DNA of 64,000 nucleotides from Epilithonimonas hispanica (GCF_003385395.1 NZ_QNUG01000011.1:1-64000), one strand, 5' to 3'. Numbered from the stretch's first letter, positions 7,458 to 16,447 are shown. Numbers and translations: made by a program. Notes: generated by a model from the letters alone, not told the origin.

Positions 7458-8312
7458 TTAACGTTTAAATTTTTTATTGTTCTCTATTTCAATTTCATTA
7501 CTTCTTAAATCCTCATTCTGACTATTTTGTTTAAGAAAATCAGAATCATTTGAGGTTTTCAATCGTTCTGAGCGTTTTGTTTTTTCTTCAAAGATTTTTT
7601 TTATTTCAGATATTTTCAGTTTGTTCGTGATTTCAGAAAGCTTGTATCCAGGTTTATATTGTCGTGAGGTTTCCTCGTTGATATCCGTTTTAAGTGCGAT
7701 TCTCATTCCTGAAATTCCTATTTTGACATTGCTCGATAATGAAACCAAATAACCCCGATTCGACATTTCCAAAACCAGTTCTTCAAAATTTTTAGAATTT
7801 CCGATACTATAAACCAGATTCTCATACATATCATTTCTTTTTTCAATACCTGTTTCGATGTCGGTCTTTATACCCAAATCCCGACAGATTTCCCGTACAG
7901 CTTTGCCAAAATTCTCCCCGATTTTATGGGATTTTACGGTGCATTTTCCAAAAGTATCTATCCTGTTTACTACAAAATGAATGTGTTTCTGTTTTGTGGA
8001 ATTGTGTACATCCAAACGATATTGATTGTTTTTTGAAACTCCAACTTTTGCAAGAGCTAGCATTGTGATTTTCGCCAATTCCGAATCGGAAAGTTTGTCG
8101 CCCGTTTCTTTTGGAGGAGAGATGTAGCCTGTCAAAGCCCATTTTTTGACATTGATATTTCTCTTAGCGATTGCTTTCATCTCCAAAAAGTGTTCTTTAG
8201 AACTGCTCCCGAGAAGATTGTTCGTATCAAGCATCTTTGCAGTTCCCTTGTCGTTTCCGTTGTATTCCAAAGCGATTTTGGAAATCCGTCTTGTTGTTGC
8301 CGAATTATTCAT
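7458..8312 (-). CDS. relaxase / mobilization nuclease (MobA/VirD2-like)
   Basis: 284 residues. Relaxases nick the element at oriT and carry the strand into the recipient. The metal-binding histidine motif is visible as QKHIHFVVNRID near residues 108-119, and a tyrosine in ALEYNGNDKG near residue 17 is in the place where such enzymes have the nicking tyrosine. The basic tail (KRSERLK, NKKFKR) fits DNA binding. The start overlaps the mobC stop by one base (TAATG), so the two are coupled. At 284 residues it is a small relaxase with no helicase or primase domain. Confidence 0.88.
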   Translation of the reverse strand: MNNSATTRRISKIALEYNGNDKGTAKMLDTNNLLGSSSKEHFLEMKAIAKRNINVKKWALTGYISPPKETGDKLSDSELAKITMLALAKVGVSKNNQYRLDVHNSTKQKHIHFVVNRIDTFGKCTVKSHKIGENFGKAVREICRDLGIKTDIETGIEKRNDMYENLVYSIGNSKNFEELVLEMSNRGYLVSLSSNVKIGISGMRIALKTDINEETSRQYKPGYKLSEITNKLKISEIKKIFEEKTKRSERLKTSNDSDFLKQNSQNEDLRSNEIEIENNKKFKR

Positions 8313-8779
8313 TACTCTCCATTTTGAAGATTCTCCCGTTCCTGTATTTTTTGATAGAGGTACTGTTTTATCAAGTTCAAAACAGTTTCGATTTCCAGCA
8401 GGATATTTTTTTTATTTTCAAAAGCAGACCATTCGGAATTTCGCAAAAGGTTGGTGATTCGTATAAAGTTATTGCCATATTCCAGAAGGATTTTATCCGT
8501 TTCGAATTGATTGACTTTCAATTCTTCTTTTGTTGCAACCATTCGAAGAAAGGTCGAAATTTTCAAACTGTATTTTTTAGCTTCGTCTTCCAGAAACTTG
8601 AATTCCTTTTCGGTAAACCGCACGGAAACAACTCGTGAAAGATGGTTCCCACTTTTCTTTTTCAGACCTCCTTTTTTCCCGAGTTCACGGAAGTATTTTT
8701 TTCTGTTTTCAGTCTCTTTTTTTTGTTCCTGCTCACGGGAGACTTTCAGGACAAAACTTTTTAAAAAGTCATTCTCCAA
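8312..8779 (-). CDS. mobC: mobilization protein MobC
   Basis: 155 residues. MobC-type accessory proteins bind oriT and help the relaxase open the DNA. The ribbon-helix-helix-like part reads SRVVSVRFTEKEFKFLEDEA then YSLKISTFLRMVA at about residues 45-80. The N-terminus is rich in Lys and Glu, and a helical C-terminal half (ITNLLRNSEWSAFENKKNIL) resembles the PF05713 family. It is first of three coupled mob genes. Confidence 0.82.
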   Translation of the reverse strand: MENDFLKSFVLKVSREQEQKKETENRKKYFRELGKKGGLKKKSGNHLSRVVSVRFTEKEFKFLEDEAKKYSLKISTFLRMVATKEELKVNQFETDKILLEYGNNFIRITNLLRNSEWSAFENKKNILLEIETVLNLIKQYLYQKIQERENLQNGE

Positions 8780-8880
8780 ATTTTGTGTATTTATTTTTAA
8801 TCGAAATTCAGTTTGTTTTAGATAGGTTTTTTAAGACGTTTTTGACGATAGGAAAAAACCAAAAATTCCCAATTTTACAA

Positions 8881-9828
8881 TTAGCGTCCACGCTTTTTGT
8901 AAACATTGGGTACTTTTTGCACTATGAGACTACCAGCTTTTGATACATCATTTTTTATATCAGTCAGATACTCATTAAAGTCCTTATGATTCTCGTAGAT
9001 TTCAGAATAATCTTTGGCGTTGGGGAATGATTGCAAAATCTCATTTTTGCATTTCAACCCTGCTGGGTCATTATCCAGAAACAAACTGATTTCTGAATAA
9101 TCTTTCAAATGCTCTTTGGTTTTATTCAGCAATGCAATTGAATTCATCACAAGCAGATTTCCTTTATACGATTTCTGCATTTCCACAAAAGATAAAGCAT
9201 CAATGAAGCCTTCAAAAACTGCAACATTTCCAGTCTTGATTTTTCCATTACCATTATCAATTTTGCTAGAATTATTCTCATTCAGATTAATGATTGAAAT
9301 ATCTTTTTTCAAGATTGCTCCTTTGTAAAATGAATTTCTCAGTTCCCATCCACCGGATTGATTTTGAAAACCGACAGCATATAGATTTTTATCTCCTGTT
9401 TTGAAATGTATCTCTTTTACAAAAGGATAAACATTTGGAGAAAGACCTCTCTGCTCAAGATAGTTTTTTAGATGTTCATTTTGAAGTTCTTTGATTTCCG
9501 TGATTTTATAATTCGGCTGTAAGCTGTTTTGCTTTTGAATTATGTTTTGCTGATGAAAGGAAGAAAAATTTTGTTTCTCCCCCCATTCCAATACATCTTT
9601 TATCGAAGCGTTCAGATATTTCTTCATAAAATCGATATTGTTCCCTCCAATACCTTCAGAATGGAGATACCATATGTTTAAACTTTTATTGAATTTAAAA
9701 GAGGCTTGGGATTCGCTGGCAAAAGGATTGAGATACCAAGCTTCTTTTTCATTTTGTTTCGTAGGAAGGTGTCCGAGAGAAAGGAGGACTTCTTCCAACG
9801 ATATGCGGTTGAATTGTCTACAGTTCAT
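8881..9828 (-). CDS. TOPRIM-domain primase-like protein
   Basis: 315 residues. The N-terminal part (residues 1-85) looks like the DnaG zinc-binding region in layout (YLNPFASESQASFKFNKSLN, WYLHSEGIGGNNIDFMKKY) but lacks the zinc-binding cysteines. A TOPRIM domain follows at about 195-290 with the acidic motifs VAVFEGFIDALSF and LFLDNDPAGLKCK. Such proteins are common in mobilizable elements of Bacteroidota and are thought to prime replication of the transferred strand. It sits between mobC and an iteron-like region. Confidence 0.82.
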   Translation of the reverse strand: MNCRQFNRISLEEVLLSLGHLPTKQNEKEAWYLNPFASESQASFKFNKSLNIWYLHSEGIGGNNIDFMKKYLNASIKDVLEWGEKQNFSSFHQQNIIQKQNSLQPNYKITEIKELQNEHLKNYLEQRGLSPNVYPFVKEIHFKTGDKNLYAVGFQNQSGGWELRNSFYKGAILKKDISIINLNENNSSKIDNGNGKIKTGNVAVFEGFIDALSFVEMQKSYKGNLLVMNSIALLNKTKEHLKDYSEISLFLDNDPAGLKCKNEILQSFPNAKDYSEIYENHKDFNEYLTDIKNDVSKAGSLIVQKVPNVYKKRGR

Positions 9829-9917
9829 TTTTTTAATGTTTTAAAGATTTGTAATTGTTTTTAGGAAAAAACTCAAGGAATGCTTTTCGCTTAAAGCGGA
9901 CGGATTTGATTTTGCGA

Positions 9918-10130
9918 AACTTTTGATGAATTGATAAGAGAATACTGTATCTTATTAAATATTAAAAAGTTACACTCTCATCAAAGTCTCATCATCTCAT
10001 CAAACTTGAAATTTTCTTCTCATCATTCTCTCATCAAAATTGAAGGTTCTAAAATTTGATGAGGCTTTTGATGAGATATAATTAATTGATTTTGTTTTCA
10101 TTATCAATTAATTCATCATTTCATCAAATT
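9918..10130. repeat. iteron-like TCTCATCAAA repeats
   Basis: Non-coding DNA between the TOPRIM and helicase genes. TCTCATCAAA occurs in full at 9976, 9995 and 10029, shorter TCTCATCA copies lie beside them, and the reverse TTTGATGAG occurs at 10055 and 10067, with further partial copies at the edges. Direct and inverted short repeats next to replication genes are typical of plasmid-like origins. The region is a candidate origin or transfer site of the element. Confidence 0.6.
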
Positions 10131-11322
10131 TTTGGAGTATAAAATTTCTTTCTACGCTAAAATATCGTCCCGTCTTGTTTTGCTGGTAGAAGCTTCCGCT
10201 GTAATCTATGTCGTATTTGATGTAAGCCAATGAATTGTTTTGGGGTTCAAGCTTCCAGCTTTCCTTAAATAGTTTTCGGACATCATTTACTGTCCAGTAC
10301 TGATTCTTGAACATTTTACCTAACATATTGAAAATATCCTGCGGGATAAAATTGATTTGCTTGTCTTCGTTGCATTCAAAGAACTCGTATAAAAGTTCAA
10401 TTATTTTTGATTCGAGCTTGTTGTTATTCTTCCAGACCAATTTTTGTAGAGCCTTGGTTCGTATTTGTGATTCATTGAACCACATTCTGGTCTGTTTCCT
10501 GCTGTAAAACTTACGCTGGATTAAATGCTTCAGTAGGAAAGGGATTTCACTGATAAGGTTATTCAGGAACTCTGTATTTTCTGTTTTTATCGGATTGACT
10601 TTTAAAATCCAGAAACGGATTTCGTTTTCATCGATTTGGATGAAGTTGTCCTCATTATTGGAACACAGGATAAATTTGGCAAAGAAATCCACTTCTTCAC
10701 GGTCTTTGCCTTTGGCTTCCATTTTATCTTTATTGGTAGTGGAAAGGTATTTCAATCGTTCAGTGATTTCTTTCTTGTCGAAGAATACTTCATCAATAGC
10801 GACAATCAGCATCGAAGTCCAATCCGAGTTGAACTGACTGCTGAATGAGTCTCCTTTGATATAGGTCATATTAAGACCGAAAATAGCTTTCAGCCATTTG
10901 ATGAAAGTAGATTTTCCTGTGGCTCGTTCTTTTGAAACAAGGCAAAGAATAGGAAGCATCTGTGTCGGCTTTTCAAGCAATATCTTGATGTAGTCCAAAC
11001 CAAGTTCCAGCTGTTCCCCGAAAATATGCTCCATAAATCTCAATGAAAATGGAATCTTTTCTTTTAAAGCTTCAAAACTGATATTTTCTTCAACAGGGTG
11101 GTAAGGGATTTCATTATAAGTATTGTAGAATCCTTGAATGATCTGCTGGTACTGAAGATGTGAGGGGATGCAACAGAAACCATCGTACTTGGGAACTTTT
11201 GAGACGTAAATTTTTCCGTGATCGCTAATAATGGTTTCACGATTCCACCGAACAAGTATTGAACTCTTGTCTCCGGAAATTAATGGTTTCTCAATAGTTT
11301 TATAGTAGGTAGGTTGTTCCAA
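10108..11322 (-). CDS. primase-helicase family ATPase (D5/SF3-like)
   Basis: 404 residues. A P-loop (SKERATGKSTFIKWLKAIFG, about residues 130-149) and a Walker B-like segment (MLIVAIDEVFF, about 170-180) sit in the central domain, followed by ILCSNNEDNF, a sensor-1-like motif, near residue 220. The C-terminal part looks like a winged helix. This matches the helicase portion of phage/plasmid D5-type primases and the VirE-type proteins of Bacteroidota elements. It probably unwinds the element's origin together with the TOPRIM protein. Confidence 0.82.
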   Translation of the reverse strand: MEQPTYYKTIEKPLISGDKSSILVRWNRETIISDHGKIYVSKVPKYDGFCCIPSHLQYQQIIQGFYNTYNEIPYHPVEENISFEALKEKIPFSLRFMEHIFGEQLELGLDYIKILLEKPTQMLPILCLVSKERATGKSTFIKWLKAIFGLNMTYIKGDSFSSQFNSDWTSMLIVAIDEVFFDKKEITERLKYLSTTNKDKMEAKGKDREEVDFFAKFILCSNNEDNFIQIDENEIRFWILKVNPIKTENTEFLNNLISEIPFLLKHLIQRKFYSRKQTRMWFNESQIRTKALQKLVWKNNNKLESKIIELLYEFFECNEDKQINFIPQDIFNMLGKMFKNQYWTVNDVRKLFKESWKLEPQNNSLAYIKYDIDYSGSFYQQNKTGRYFSVERNFILQKFDEMMN

Positions 11323-11420
11323 CTCTTAGATAGGGGATTTTTTCACTCATTTTTCATAGTGGTATTATTCCGTAGGAATACGGAAGGTTAAAGTAGAAGT
11401 AATTGGATTTTTATTGTTGC

Positions 11421-11699
11421 TTACTTTCTTCGATTTCTCCCATAGTCCAAGAGTTCCTTTTTGGAATAATAATACCTTCCGCTGAAATTGTAGAATGGTA
11501 AATTCTTATTTTTTCTCCAATCGATAATGGTGGGAATGGAAATATGCAGGAATTTTGTAGCTTCAATTTGAGAAATCAAATCTTCCGGCTGTTCTTCTGC
11601 TTTCTTAATAGGTAATGTGAAATCGGTTGCTTTTTTTAGAATAATTTCGACCGCTTTTTCCAAATCTGCTTTGGAATGTGAATAGAGTTGTACTGACAT
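11421..11699 (-). CDS. excisionase-like helix-turn-helix protein
   Basis: About 92 residues from MSVQLYSHSK. This start is preferred over one 14 codons upstream because it begins the conserved sequence. The C-terminal half is a MerR/excisionase-type winged helix (ISQIEATKFLHISIPTIIDW, then a GRYYYSKKELLDYG wing). Such proteins regulate excision or transcription in integrative elements of Bacteroidota. It lies directly upstream of the helicase gene. Confidence 0.78.
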   Translation of the reverse strand: MSVQLYSHSKADLEKAVEIILKKATDFTLPIKKAEEQPEDLISQIEATKFLHISIPTIIDWRKNKNLPFYNFSGRYYYSKKELLDYGRNRRK

Positions 11700-11822
11700 T
11701 TTAATTGATTTTTGTTGGTTTAACTTATGGCAAAGTTCCAATCAAAATAGGTCAGTATAAAAAATACGATGAATTACGTAATGATTTTAAATTGTAAATT
11801 ATTGAAATTTAGTTATTTGCGT

Positions 11823-13193
11823 CTAAGACTTGAATAATCTATTGTAAACAGAGTTTATTGATTTTTCTTCCAATTCAGACAATTTAAAAGCCGGGTTTCT
11901 AAGTGCGTGTTCAATAGATGTATTTTTAATCTCGATTTCTTGTTTGGTGATTTTTAAAATTAAAAGAACTAAATCGAAATTTTTATATTCCGCAATTTTC
12001 TTTGCATTTAAATATGAAAAAAATCCCATTAAATATTTGACATCCTTTGCGTCAAAAGAATTTATTGAAGGTTCTTCATAGACTTTTTCATCAGTGAAAA
12101 ATTTCACAAATTTTATGAATTGTATTTTAAATCCCTTCAAACGTCCGTCATTTTTATATTTCAAATCTAAGTATCTCTCAAAAAGAGGATAGATTTTTTT
12201 TGAGTCTCCTGCAAACTTCAATAAGTGTTTATTATTTTTTAAATTCTTTTCAAGAGATACTTTTATATCGGAAAGTGTTTGAAGAATATTATCAGATTTT
12301 TCTGACAAAGATGATATGAGATTATTTTCCGCAAAAACGAGTTTGAGATTTTCAATGGAACTTGAAAGGATAAGAAGGCTTTTTTCAATGCTAAAATTGT
12401 CATTTTCATTATTCAGAATCTTCTCAATCTCCAAATCAACAAGTGAAATGTCATAATGCAAACCTTGATTGTCATCAAATCTTATCAACTTGATATTTAA
12501 TAAAGTTTCAGAAATAATTTGATAGTCGTTATTTAAATTGCTAAGACTATCTGTCTGCTTATCTATTCTGCTGATAATTTCAAGTACATTTTTAAGGTAT
12601 TTTCTATAGAAAAGTGTTGCTGTGTAATGGTCAGAAATTGAATTGTATAATTTGTTATCATAATATTCAAATGTTAAAAGACTATCTATTTTGAGTATAA
12701 AGTTTTCGAATAAATAATTTTTGTAGGCTGTATCGGTTATCCCATTCAATTCTGTTCTTTTAATTTTGTCAATGATGGATTCAAAACTTTCTCTCCGGTA
12801 TTCTTCTGTTTGGTTATTATAGAAACTTACTTTTGTGCTATATTTTTGAAAGAAAAAATCATCACGTAAACTTAATTTACCTTCTTTTCGAGACTTGGTT
12901 GTTTTGTAAAAGAAATAAGAAAGAGACAATATAATAAATACGCCATAATACCAATAAGGTGTAAAAATTATACTGTATATGGCGATTATTGCATAGGCAA
13001 AAAGAATACTTAAAATTGTAAATTTAAAAATGAAATAAGACCTGAAGATTGTTTTTTGCAAAAGCCAAGTGAATTCGTCTAAGAAATATTTTTCTGTGAT
13101 GTAGACATACGTTTTAAACAAAATAATAAATGCAATTACGCTTAAAACCGTAATTGATAAAAATAGACCCAAGTTGTCAGAAATTACTCCCAC
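11823..13193 (-). CDS. membrane protein with long cytoplasmic helical domain (cargo)
   Basis: 456 residues, not recognised. Three hydrophobic stretches lie in the first 95 residues (LGLFLSITVLSVIAFIILF; FTILSILFAYAIIAIYSIIF; YYGVFIILSLSYFF). The remaining 350 residues are helical and charged with coiled-coil-like stretches (IDKQTDSLSNLNNDYQ, IEKSLLILSSSIENL). It is cargo between the replication genes and the AbiE-like pair. A role in phage defence or stress is possible from location only. Confidence 0.65.
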   Translation of the reverse strand: MGVISDNLGLFLSITVLSVIAFIILFKTYVYITEKYFLDEFTWLLQKTIFRSYFIFKFTILSILFAYAIIAIYSIIFTPYWYYGVFIILSLSYFFYKTTKSRKEGKLSLRDDFFFQKYSTKVSFYNNQTEEYRRESFESIIDKIKRTELNGITDTAYKNYLFENFILKIDSLLTFEYYDNKLYNSISDHYTATLFYRKYLKNVLEIISRIDKQTDSLSNLNNDYQIISETLLNIKLIRFDDNQGLHYDISLVDLEIEKILNNENDNFSIEKSLLILSSSIENLKLVFAENNLISSLSEKSDNILQTLSDIKVSLEKNLKNNKHLLKFAGDSKKIYPLFERYLDLKYKNDGRLKGFKIQFIKFVKFFTDEKVYEEPSINSFDAKDVKYLMGFFSYLNAKKIAEYKNFDLVLLILKITKQEIEIKNTSIEHALRNPAFKLSELEEKSINSVYNRLFKS

Positions 13194-13215
13194 ATTTTAT
13201 TCCTTATTATTCAGA

Positions 13216-13907
13216 TTATTCTATATCATCCATAATGGCATTGATTTTTTCTTTTACAATATCCATTCTTTCATCAATAATCAATGGATGAATGTGAGTA
13301 TGCAATAGCTCGTCTAACAGACCTCGGTCAATAATCTTTTGAATTTCTGCTTTGAGAAACCCTGAAATCCACCCATCAGCTTTAGCGATTTCTTCAACAA
13401 TGGTGGTTCGATTATCAATAATGTAGATAATATCCTCAATGTCGTGACTGGTTCTGTAATCTTTTCCCCGACTATTGAAGGCTTCAAATTTCGTTGCCAA
13501 AAAGCAAGGTGCAGATAAGATGTTAATTTCCTGTTCTTTTGCCTTTACTTTCCATAAATTTTCAAAACCTATTTTGTACCAGCGGTTGGTTGAACCAAAA
13601 GCGTTGTCTTCCGCAGGAATAATATCAACAGGTATTTATCATATCTATAGCTGCATATGGAAGCTCCGAATGGGTCAGGATGAAAACCTAATTTCCCAAG
13701 CTCTTCAATAGTTTCCTGAAATTCACCCGTATCAATGATATTAATAGTCAAGTCAATATCTTTTGTAGGGCGTATTTCATCAGCTGCAGGGTCATCTGTA
13801 TAAAGACTGATTACGGAACCACCTACAAAAACTATTTGGTCTTTATACTGTTTTAGAGCTTCAGCTACTTCAGCAACAGTGCCTATGTTGATGGTTTTAT
13901 TATGCAA
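13216..13907 (-). pseudogene. AbiEii-like nucleotidyltransferase, frameshifted
   Basis: Two frames join into one protein of about 230 residues if one base is added near 13633. The first frame gives the nucleotidyltransferase core (FVGGSVISLY, then TKDIDLTIN with the D-x-D metal site) up to RYDKYL, then runs out of phase. The second continues as VDIIPAEDNAFGSTNRWYK, through an ATKFEAFNSRGKDYRTSHDIED segment typical of AbiEii-type toxins, to 13216. A one-base loss in a GG of the coding strand explains it. Either the toxin is dead or there is a sequencing error. It pairs with the upstream HTH gene, overlapping by 8 bp. Confidence 0.8.
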
Positions 13908-14421
13908 TGTTCAGGTATTTTTTAAGGTATTCGACTGCAATTTCTTTTTCTCTTGATTTTCCTACTCGAATGGCATCCGTAATAGCAAGTAACTCATACA
14001 ATTTTTCATCTATCAGTGCAGCTTCCGGAACTGATGGATAAAGTGGTTCTATGCTTTGTCCTCTTGCATTTCCTTTTGCATAAGCCCAAACATAATTTTC
14101 ATTACTTTGGATTTCATTAGCTAATGGAGATGCACTATGTGCAGTTGGAACTCCTCGTACAACTGCTCCCGGTTTTTGTGGAAAAACGTAGCGGACTCCA
14201 TACTGTAAAAATTCTGCCAGTGCGTATTTCATTACAGTTTTACCTTTGGTGTCCAATAATCCAGAATTTTTTGACCTTGCAACAGATTCGCTTATTTCAG
14301 CTTGGCTTATTCCTAAATCAGCTGCAACGGAAGACTGATTCCACGAATCATTATCAAGACTAATAATTTTCAACAAAAGGACAATATCCTGTGGTTTCAT
14401 ATTTTGTTTTGAATTTTTCAT
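13900..14421 (-). CDS. winged-HTH protein, probable AbiE-like antitoxin
   Basis: About 173 residues from MKNSKQNMKPQ. An in-frame upstream extension through the palindromes is less likely to be coding. The N-terminal domain is a winged helix (SSVAADLGISQAEISESVAR, then the LLDTKGKTVMKYALAEF wing). The C-terminal part is unassigned. Its end overlaps the nucleotidyltransferase gene by 8 bp, the two-gene layout of type IV AbiE systems, where the HTH partner represses its own operon. It could also be a plain MarR-like regulator. Two palindromic sites lie directly in front of it. Confidence 0.7.
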   Translation of the reverse strand: MKNSKQNMKPQDIVLLLKIISLDNDSWNQSSVAADLGISQAEISESVARSKNSGLLDTKGKTVMKYALAEFLQYGVRYVFPQKPGAVVRGVPTAHSASPLANEIQSNENYVWAYAKGNARGQSIEPLYPSVPEAALIDEKLYELLAITDAIRVGKSREKEIAVEYLKKYLNIA

Positions 14422-14498
14422 ATATTGCATATTGCGATATGCAATATTAATAAAAAATATAGACTTTGCAATCATAATTATCGCATATCGCAATATAC
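14422..14498 (-). promoter_or_regulatory. paired palindromic operators of the AbiE-like operon
   Basis: A perfect inverted repeat, ATATTGCATAT-TGCG-ATATGCAATAT, covers 14422-14447 right at the start codon of the HTH gene. A second near-copy (GCATATCGCAATATAC, about 14483-14498) lies 36 bp further upstream, centre to centre about 56 bp. This is the pattern expected for cooperative autorepression by a dimeric regulator. Confidence 0.65.
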
Positions 14499-14504
14499 AA
14501 TAAA

Positions 14505-15734
14505 TTATCCCCAAGCTTTGTCCATCTGTTCATCTGTGAATGCTTCTGTCACCTTCATATATTTATCTAAAACAGCATCTTTTTTGATATTCGCAATTTT
14601 CTTAATGGCTTTAGGTTCCATCCCCAAAAGCAGAGAATTAGTAATGAATGTTTTTCGTGCAGTATGGCTAGTTATAAATTTACATTTTGGCTGTGTAAGT
14701 GTATTTTTCTTATTACCTACAAACCAATGGATAGTAAAAGGCTGTGTAATTTCTGCCAGCTCACAACAATCCTTTATGTATTCATTAAATTTCTGTGGAG
14801 AGATAACTGGTAAAGGTTCATAAATTGTTCCTTTGTATTTTTCCAGAATAGCTTTTGCATATTTATTCAACTTAATAGCGTGATTCTGTGTTTTAGTTTT
14901 TTGAATGGACAGAATGATATGGTCTTCAGATATGTTGGCTAAATGTAATTTTGATAAATCTGAAAATCTTAATCCAGTAAAACATCCCATACAATAGAAG
15001 TCCCTCACTTGTGAAAGTCTATCGTTGTCAAAATCTTTTTCATATAGTTTCATCAGCTCTTCAAAAGTTAAATAAATAATATCAATGTCGTGTTCAGAAG
15101 CTTTGAATTTTTCAAAGTCTCTATTTGTATTATATCCTTTTTCGGTTGCCCAGTTTAAATATGATTTTAAAACCTTGATTACTTTAGCGAAATAATTTTG
15201 CTTCATCTTTTTTGTTTCATAAGAGTAATCTCGTAATGATTCAAAAAAATCTTCATCAACTTTATCAAAAGAAAGCGAAATTCCGTTTTCTTTACAAAAG
15301 AATTCCAGATAGTTTTTTACAGTAGTTTGACCCTTGATTGTGTTTGGAGTTTTTATTAATTTTCCTTTGTCAATGTATTCTGTAAAGCATTTGAAAAAAT
15401 CGAATTCACTAGATGTTTCAACTTTTTCATTTGAATCAAACTTTTCAATAAACAAATCCTTTGTTGGTTCAAGCTTATTTGCTCTGAAATAAAGCGAAAT
15501 GTCTTGAATTTTGGTTTCTATCTGTTGGAGTTTTTCATTTATTTCGTCATATCCATAGTAAATGTCTTTTTTTGAATTAGCTTTCACACGATTATTTTGC
15601 CAGTCATTTATTTTGCAACTCAATCCAGTATTTCTTTTTATTATAGAGCTGTCAATTCTGAATAATATCCTAATTGGCATTAAACCGTCTTGATTTACTT
15701 TGTCTTTTCTTAATTCAAAATTGTACTTTATCAT
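14505..15734 (-). CDS. int: tyrosine recombinase / integrase of the element
   Basis: About 409 residues from MIKYNFELRK. The longer frame upstream reads through C- and G-runs and is not family-like. Domains: N-terminal arm-binding strand region, SAM-like core-binding domain at about 110-200, and catalytic domain with TGLRFSDLSKL (first Arg), TSHTARKTFITNS (His-x-x-Arg) and the tyrosine in LDKYMKVTEAF near the end. It belongs to the Bacteroidota integrase group found on conjugative and mobilizable elements. It sits at the right end of the island, facing inwards, next to the presumed attachment site. Confidence 0.92.
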   Translation of the reverse strand: MIKYNFELRKDKVNQDGLMPIRILFRIDSSIIKRNTGLSCKINDWQNNRVKANSKKDIYYGYDEINEKLQQIETKIQDISLYFRANKLEPTKDLFIEKFDSNEKVETSSEFDFFKCFTEYIDKGKLIKTPNTIKGQTTVKNYLEFFCKENGISLSFDKVDEDFFESLRDYSYETKKMKQNYFAKVIKVLKSYLNWATEKGYNTNRDFEKFKASEHDIDIIYLTFEELMKLYEKDFDNDRLSQVRDFYCMGCFTGLRFSDLSKLHLANISEDHIILSIQKTKTQNHAIKLNKYAKAILEKYKGTIYEPLPVISPQKFNEYIKDCCELAEITQPFTIHWFVGNKKNTLTQPKCKFITSHTARKTFITNSLLLGMEPKAIKKIANIKKDAVLDKYMKVTEAFTDEQMDKAWG

Positions 15735-15812
15735 AAGTTGAAATAGATATAAATGAATATAAGGGGGAACAAAAGGGGGGACTAATTTGCATTTAAGATT
15801 ATTTAAAATCAA

Positions 15813-16440
15813 AAAATCATTTATCTTAAAACCTATTGTATATCAAAGTTATTGAATATAAATGAATTAAAAACAAGTAAAATTAAGAAAAGTTTAACAT
15901 TACCTCCGTCTGGGGTACTTAAAAACCTTGATAATCGACTGATTGTCAAGGTTTTTTATGTTTAGTGCAATATATGTACAATGTTAATTCATGAAAAAAG
16001 AAAAAGTAAAAAAGTATTCGTATTGTCATTTTCGAATTCTTCCTTTATTAAAATTCAATCATTATTGAATTGATTTAAACAGTTTGTATCATTTAATTTC
16101 AAATTAAAAAAAGAAACTCAAAGGGATTTTTTAGCTTTATAGAGACGATTAATAAAGCCAACTATACAAAAATTTAGCATTTATCCTTATATCACTCTTA
16201 ACTTAATTAGAAATAATATTTTACCTCCTATAATATGCCCTCGTAGAGCAGTTAGGTTCATATGTTCAGTGTGGATATTCTAATTTAGTGTCTAGTAAAA
16301 GTGAAGCATAAAAACTTACTTTTAACTTATGAAACGTGAGCGAAAAATCTACAATCCAAACTTTTAGTAAAAGAAAGTATTTGTATTTACAATAACAAAA
16401 GACCACATCTTAGTCTGAAGATGAAAACTCCGGAAACAAC
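15813..16440. other. non-coding right flank of the mobilizable element
   Basis: About 600 bp with no convincing gene on either strand. It contains the hairpin at 15920-15957 and AT-rich sequence beyond. The joint between element and chromosome probably lies here, but no direct repeat is available to prove it. Confidence 0.6.
15920..15957. terminator. perfect 11-bp stem hairpin at the element's right flank
   Basis: AAAAACCTTGA pairs with TCAAGGTTTTT over a 15-nt loop, with T and A runs on both sides, so it can end transcripts from either direction. No gene on either strand clearly ends here, so it may belong to a chromosomal gene now separated from it by the element. The sequence just before it (ACCTCCGTCTGGGGTACT) is a candidate attachment core. 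Confidence 0.6.
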
Positions 16441-16447
16441 CCACAAA

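Noticed and set aside
8146-8943. Several 100-130 codon plus-strand frames opposite the mob genes
   Set aside because: All are Phe/Ser-rich mirror frames of AT-rich coding DNA for the relaxase and MobC. They overlap one another and carry no motif.
9961-10080. A CRISPR array in the TCTCATCAAA repeat region
   Set aside because: Repeats are about 10 bp with irregular spacing and both orientations, with no spacers of constant length and no cas genes nearby.
14425-14823. A 132-codon plus-strand frame opposite the integrase gene
   Set aside because: It lies antisense to the conserved catalytic end of the integrase and has no family-like sequence; it is a shadow frame.
15735-15812. N-terminal extension of the integrase frame
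   Set aside because: The extension (VPPFVPPYIHLYLFQ) is translated from short C/G runs and is unlike integrase N-termini. The ATG at 15734 begins the normal domain.
16230-16290. GCCCTCGTAGAGCAGTTAGG, which looks like the start of a tRNA
   Set aside because: No anticodon arm, no T-arm and no matching acceptor strand could be folded, so it is not a tRNA and only a chance or badly decayed likeness.
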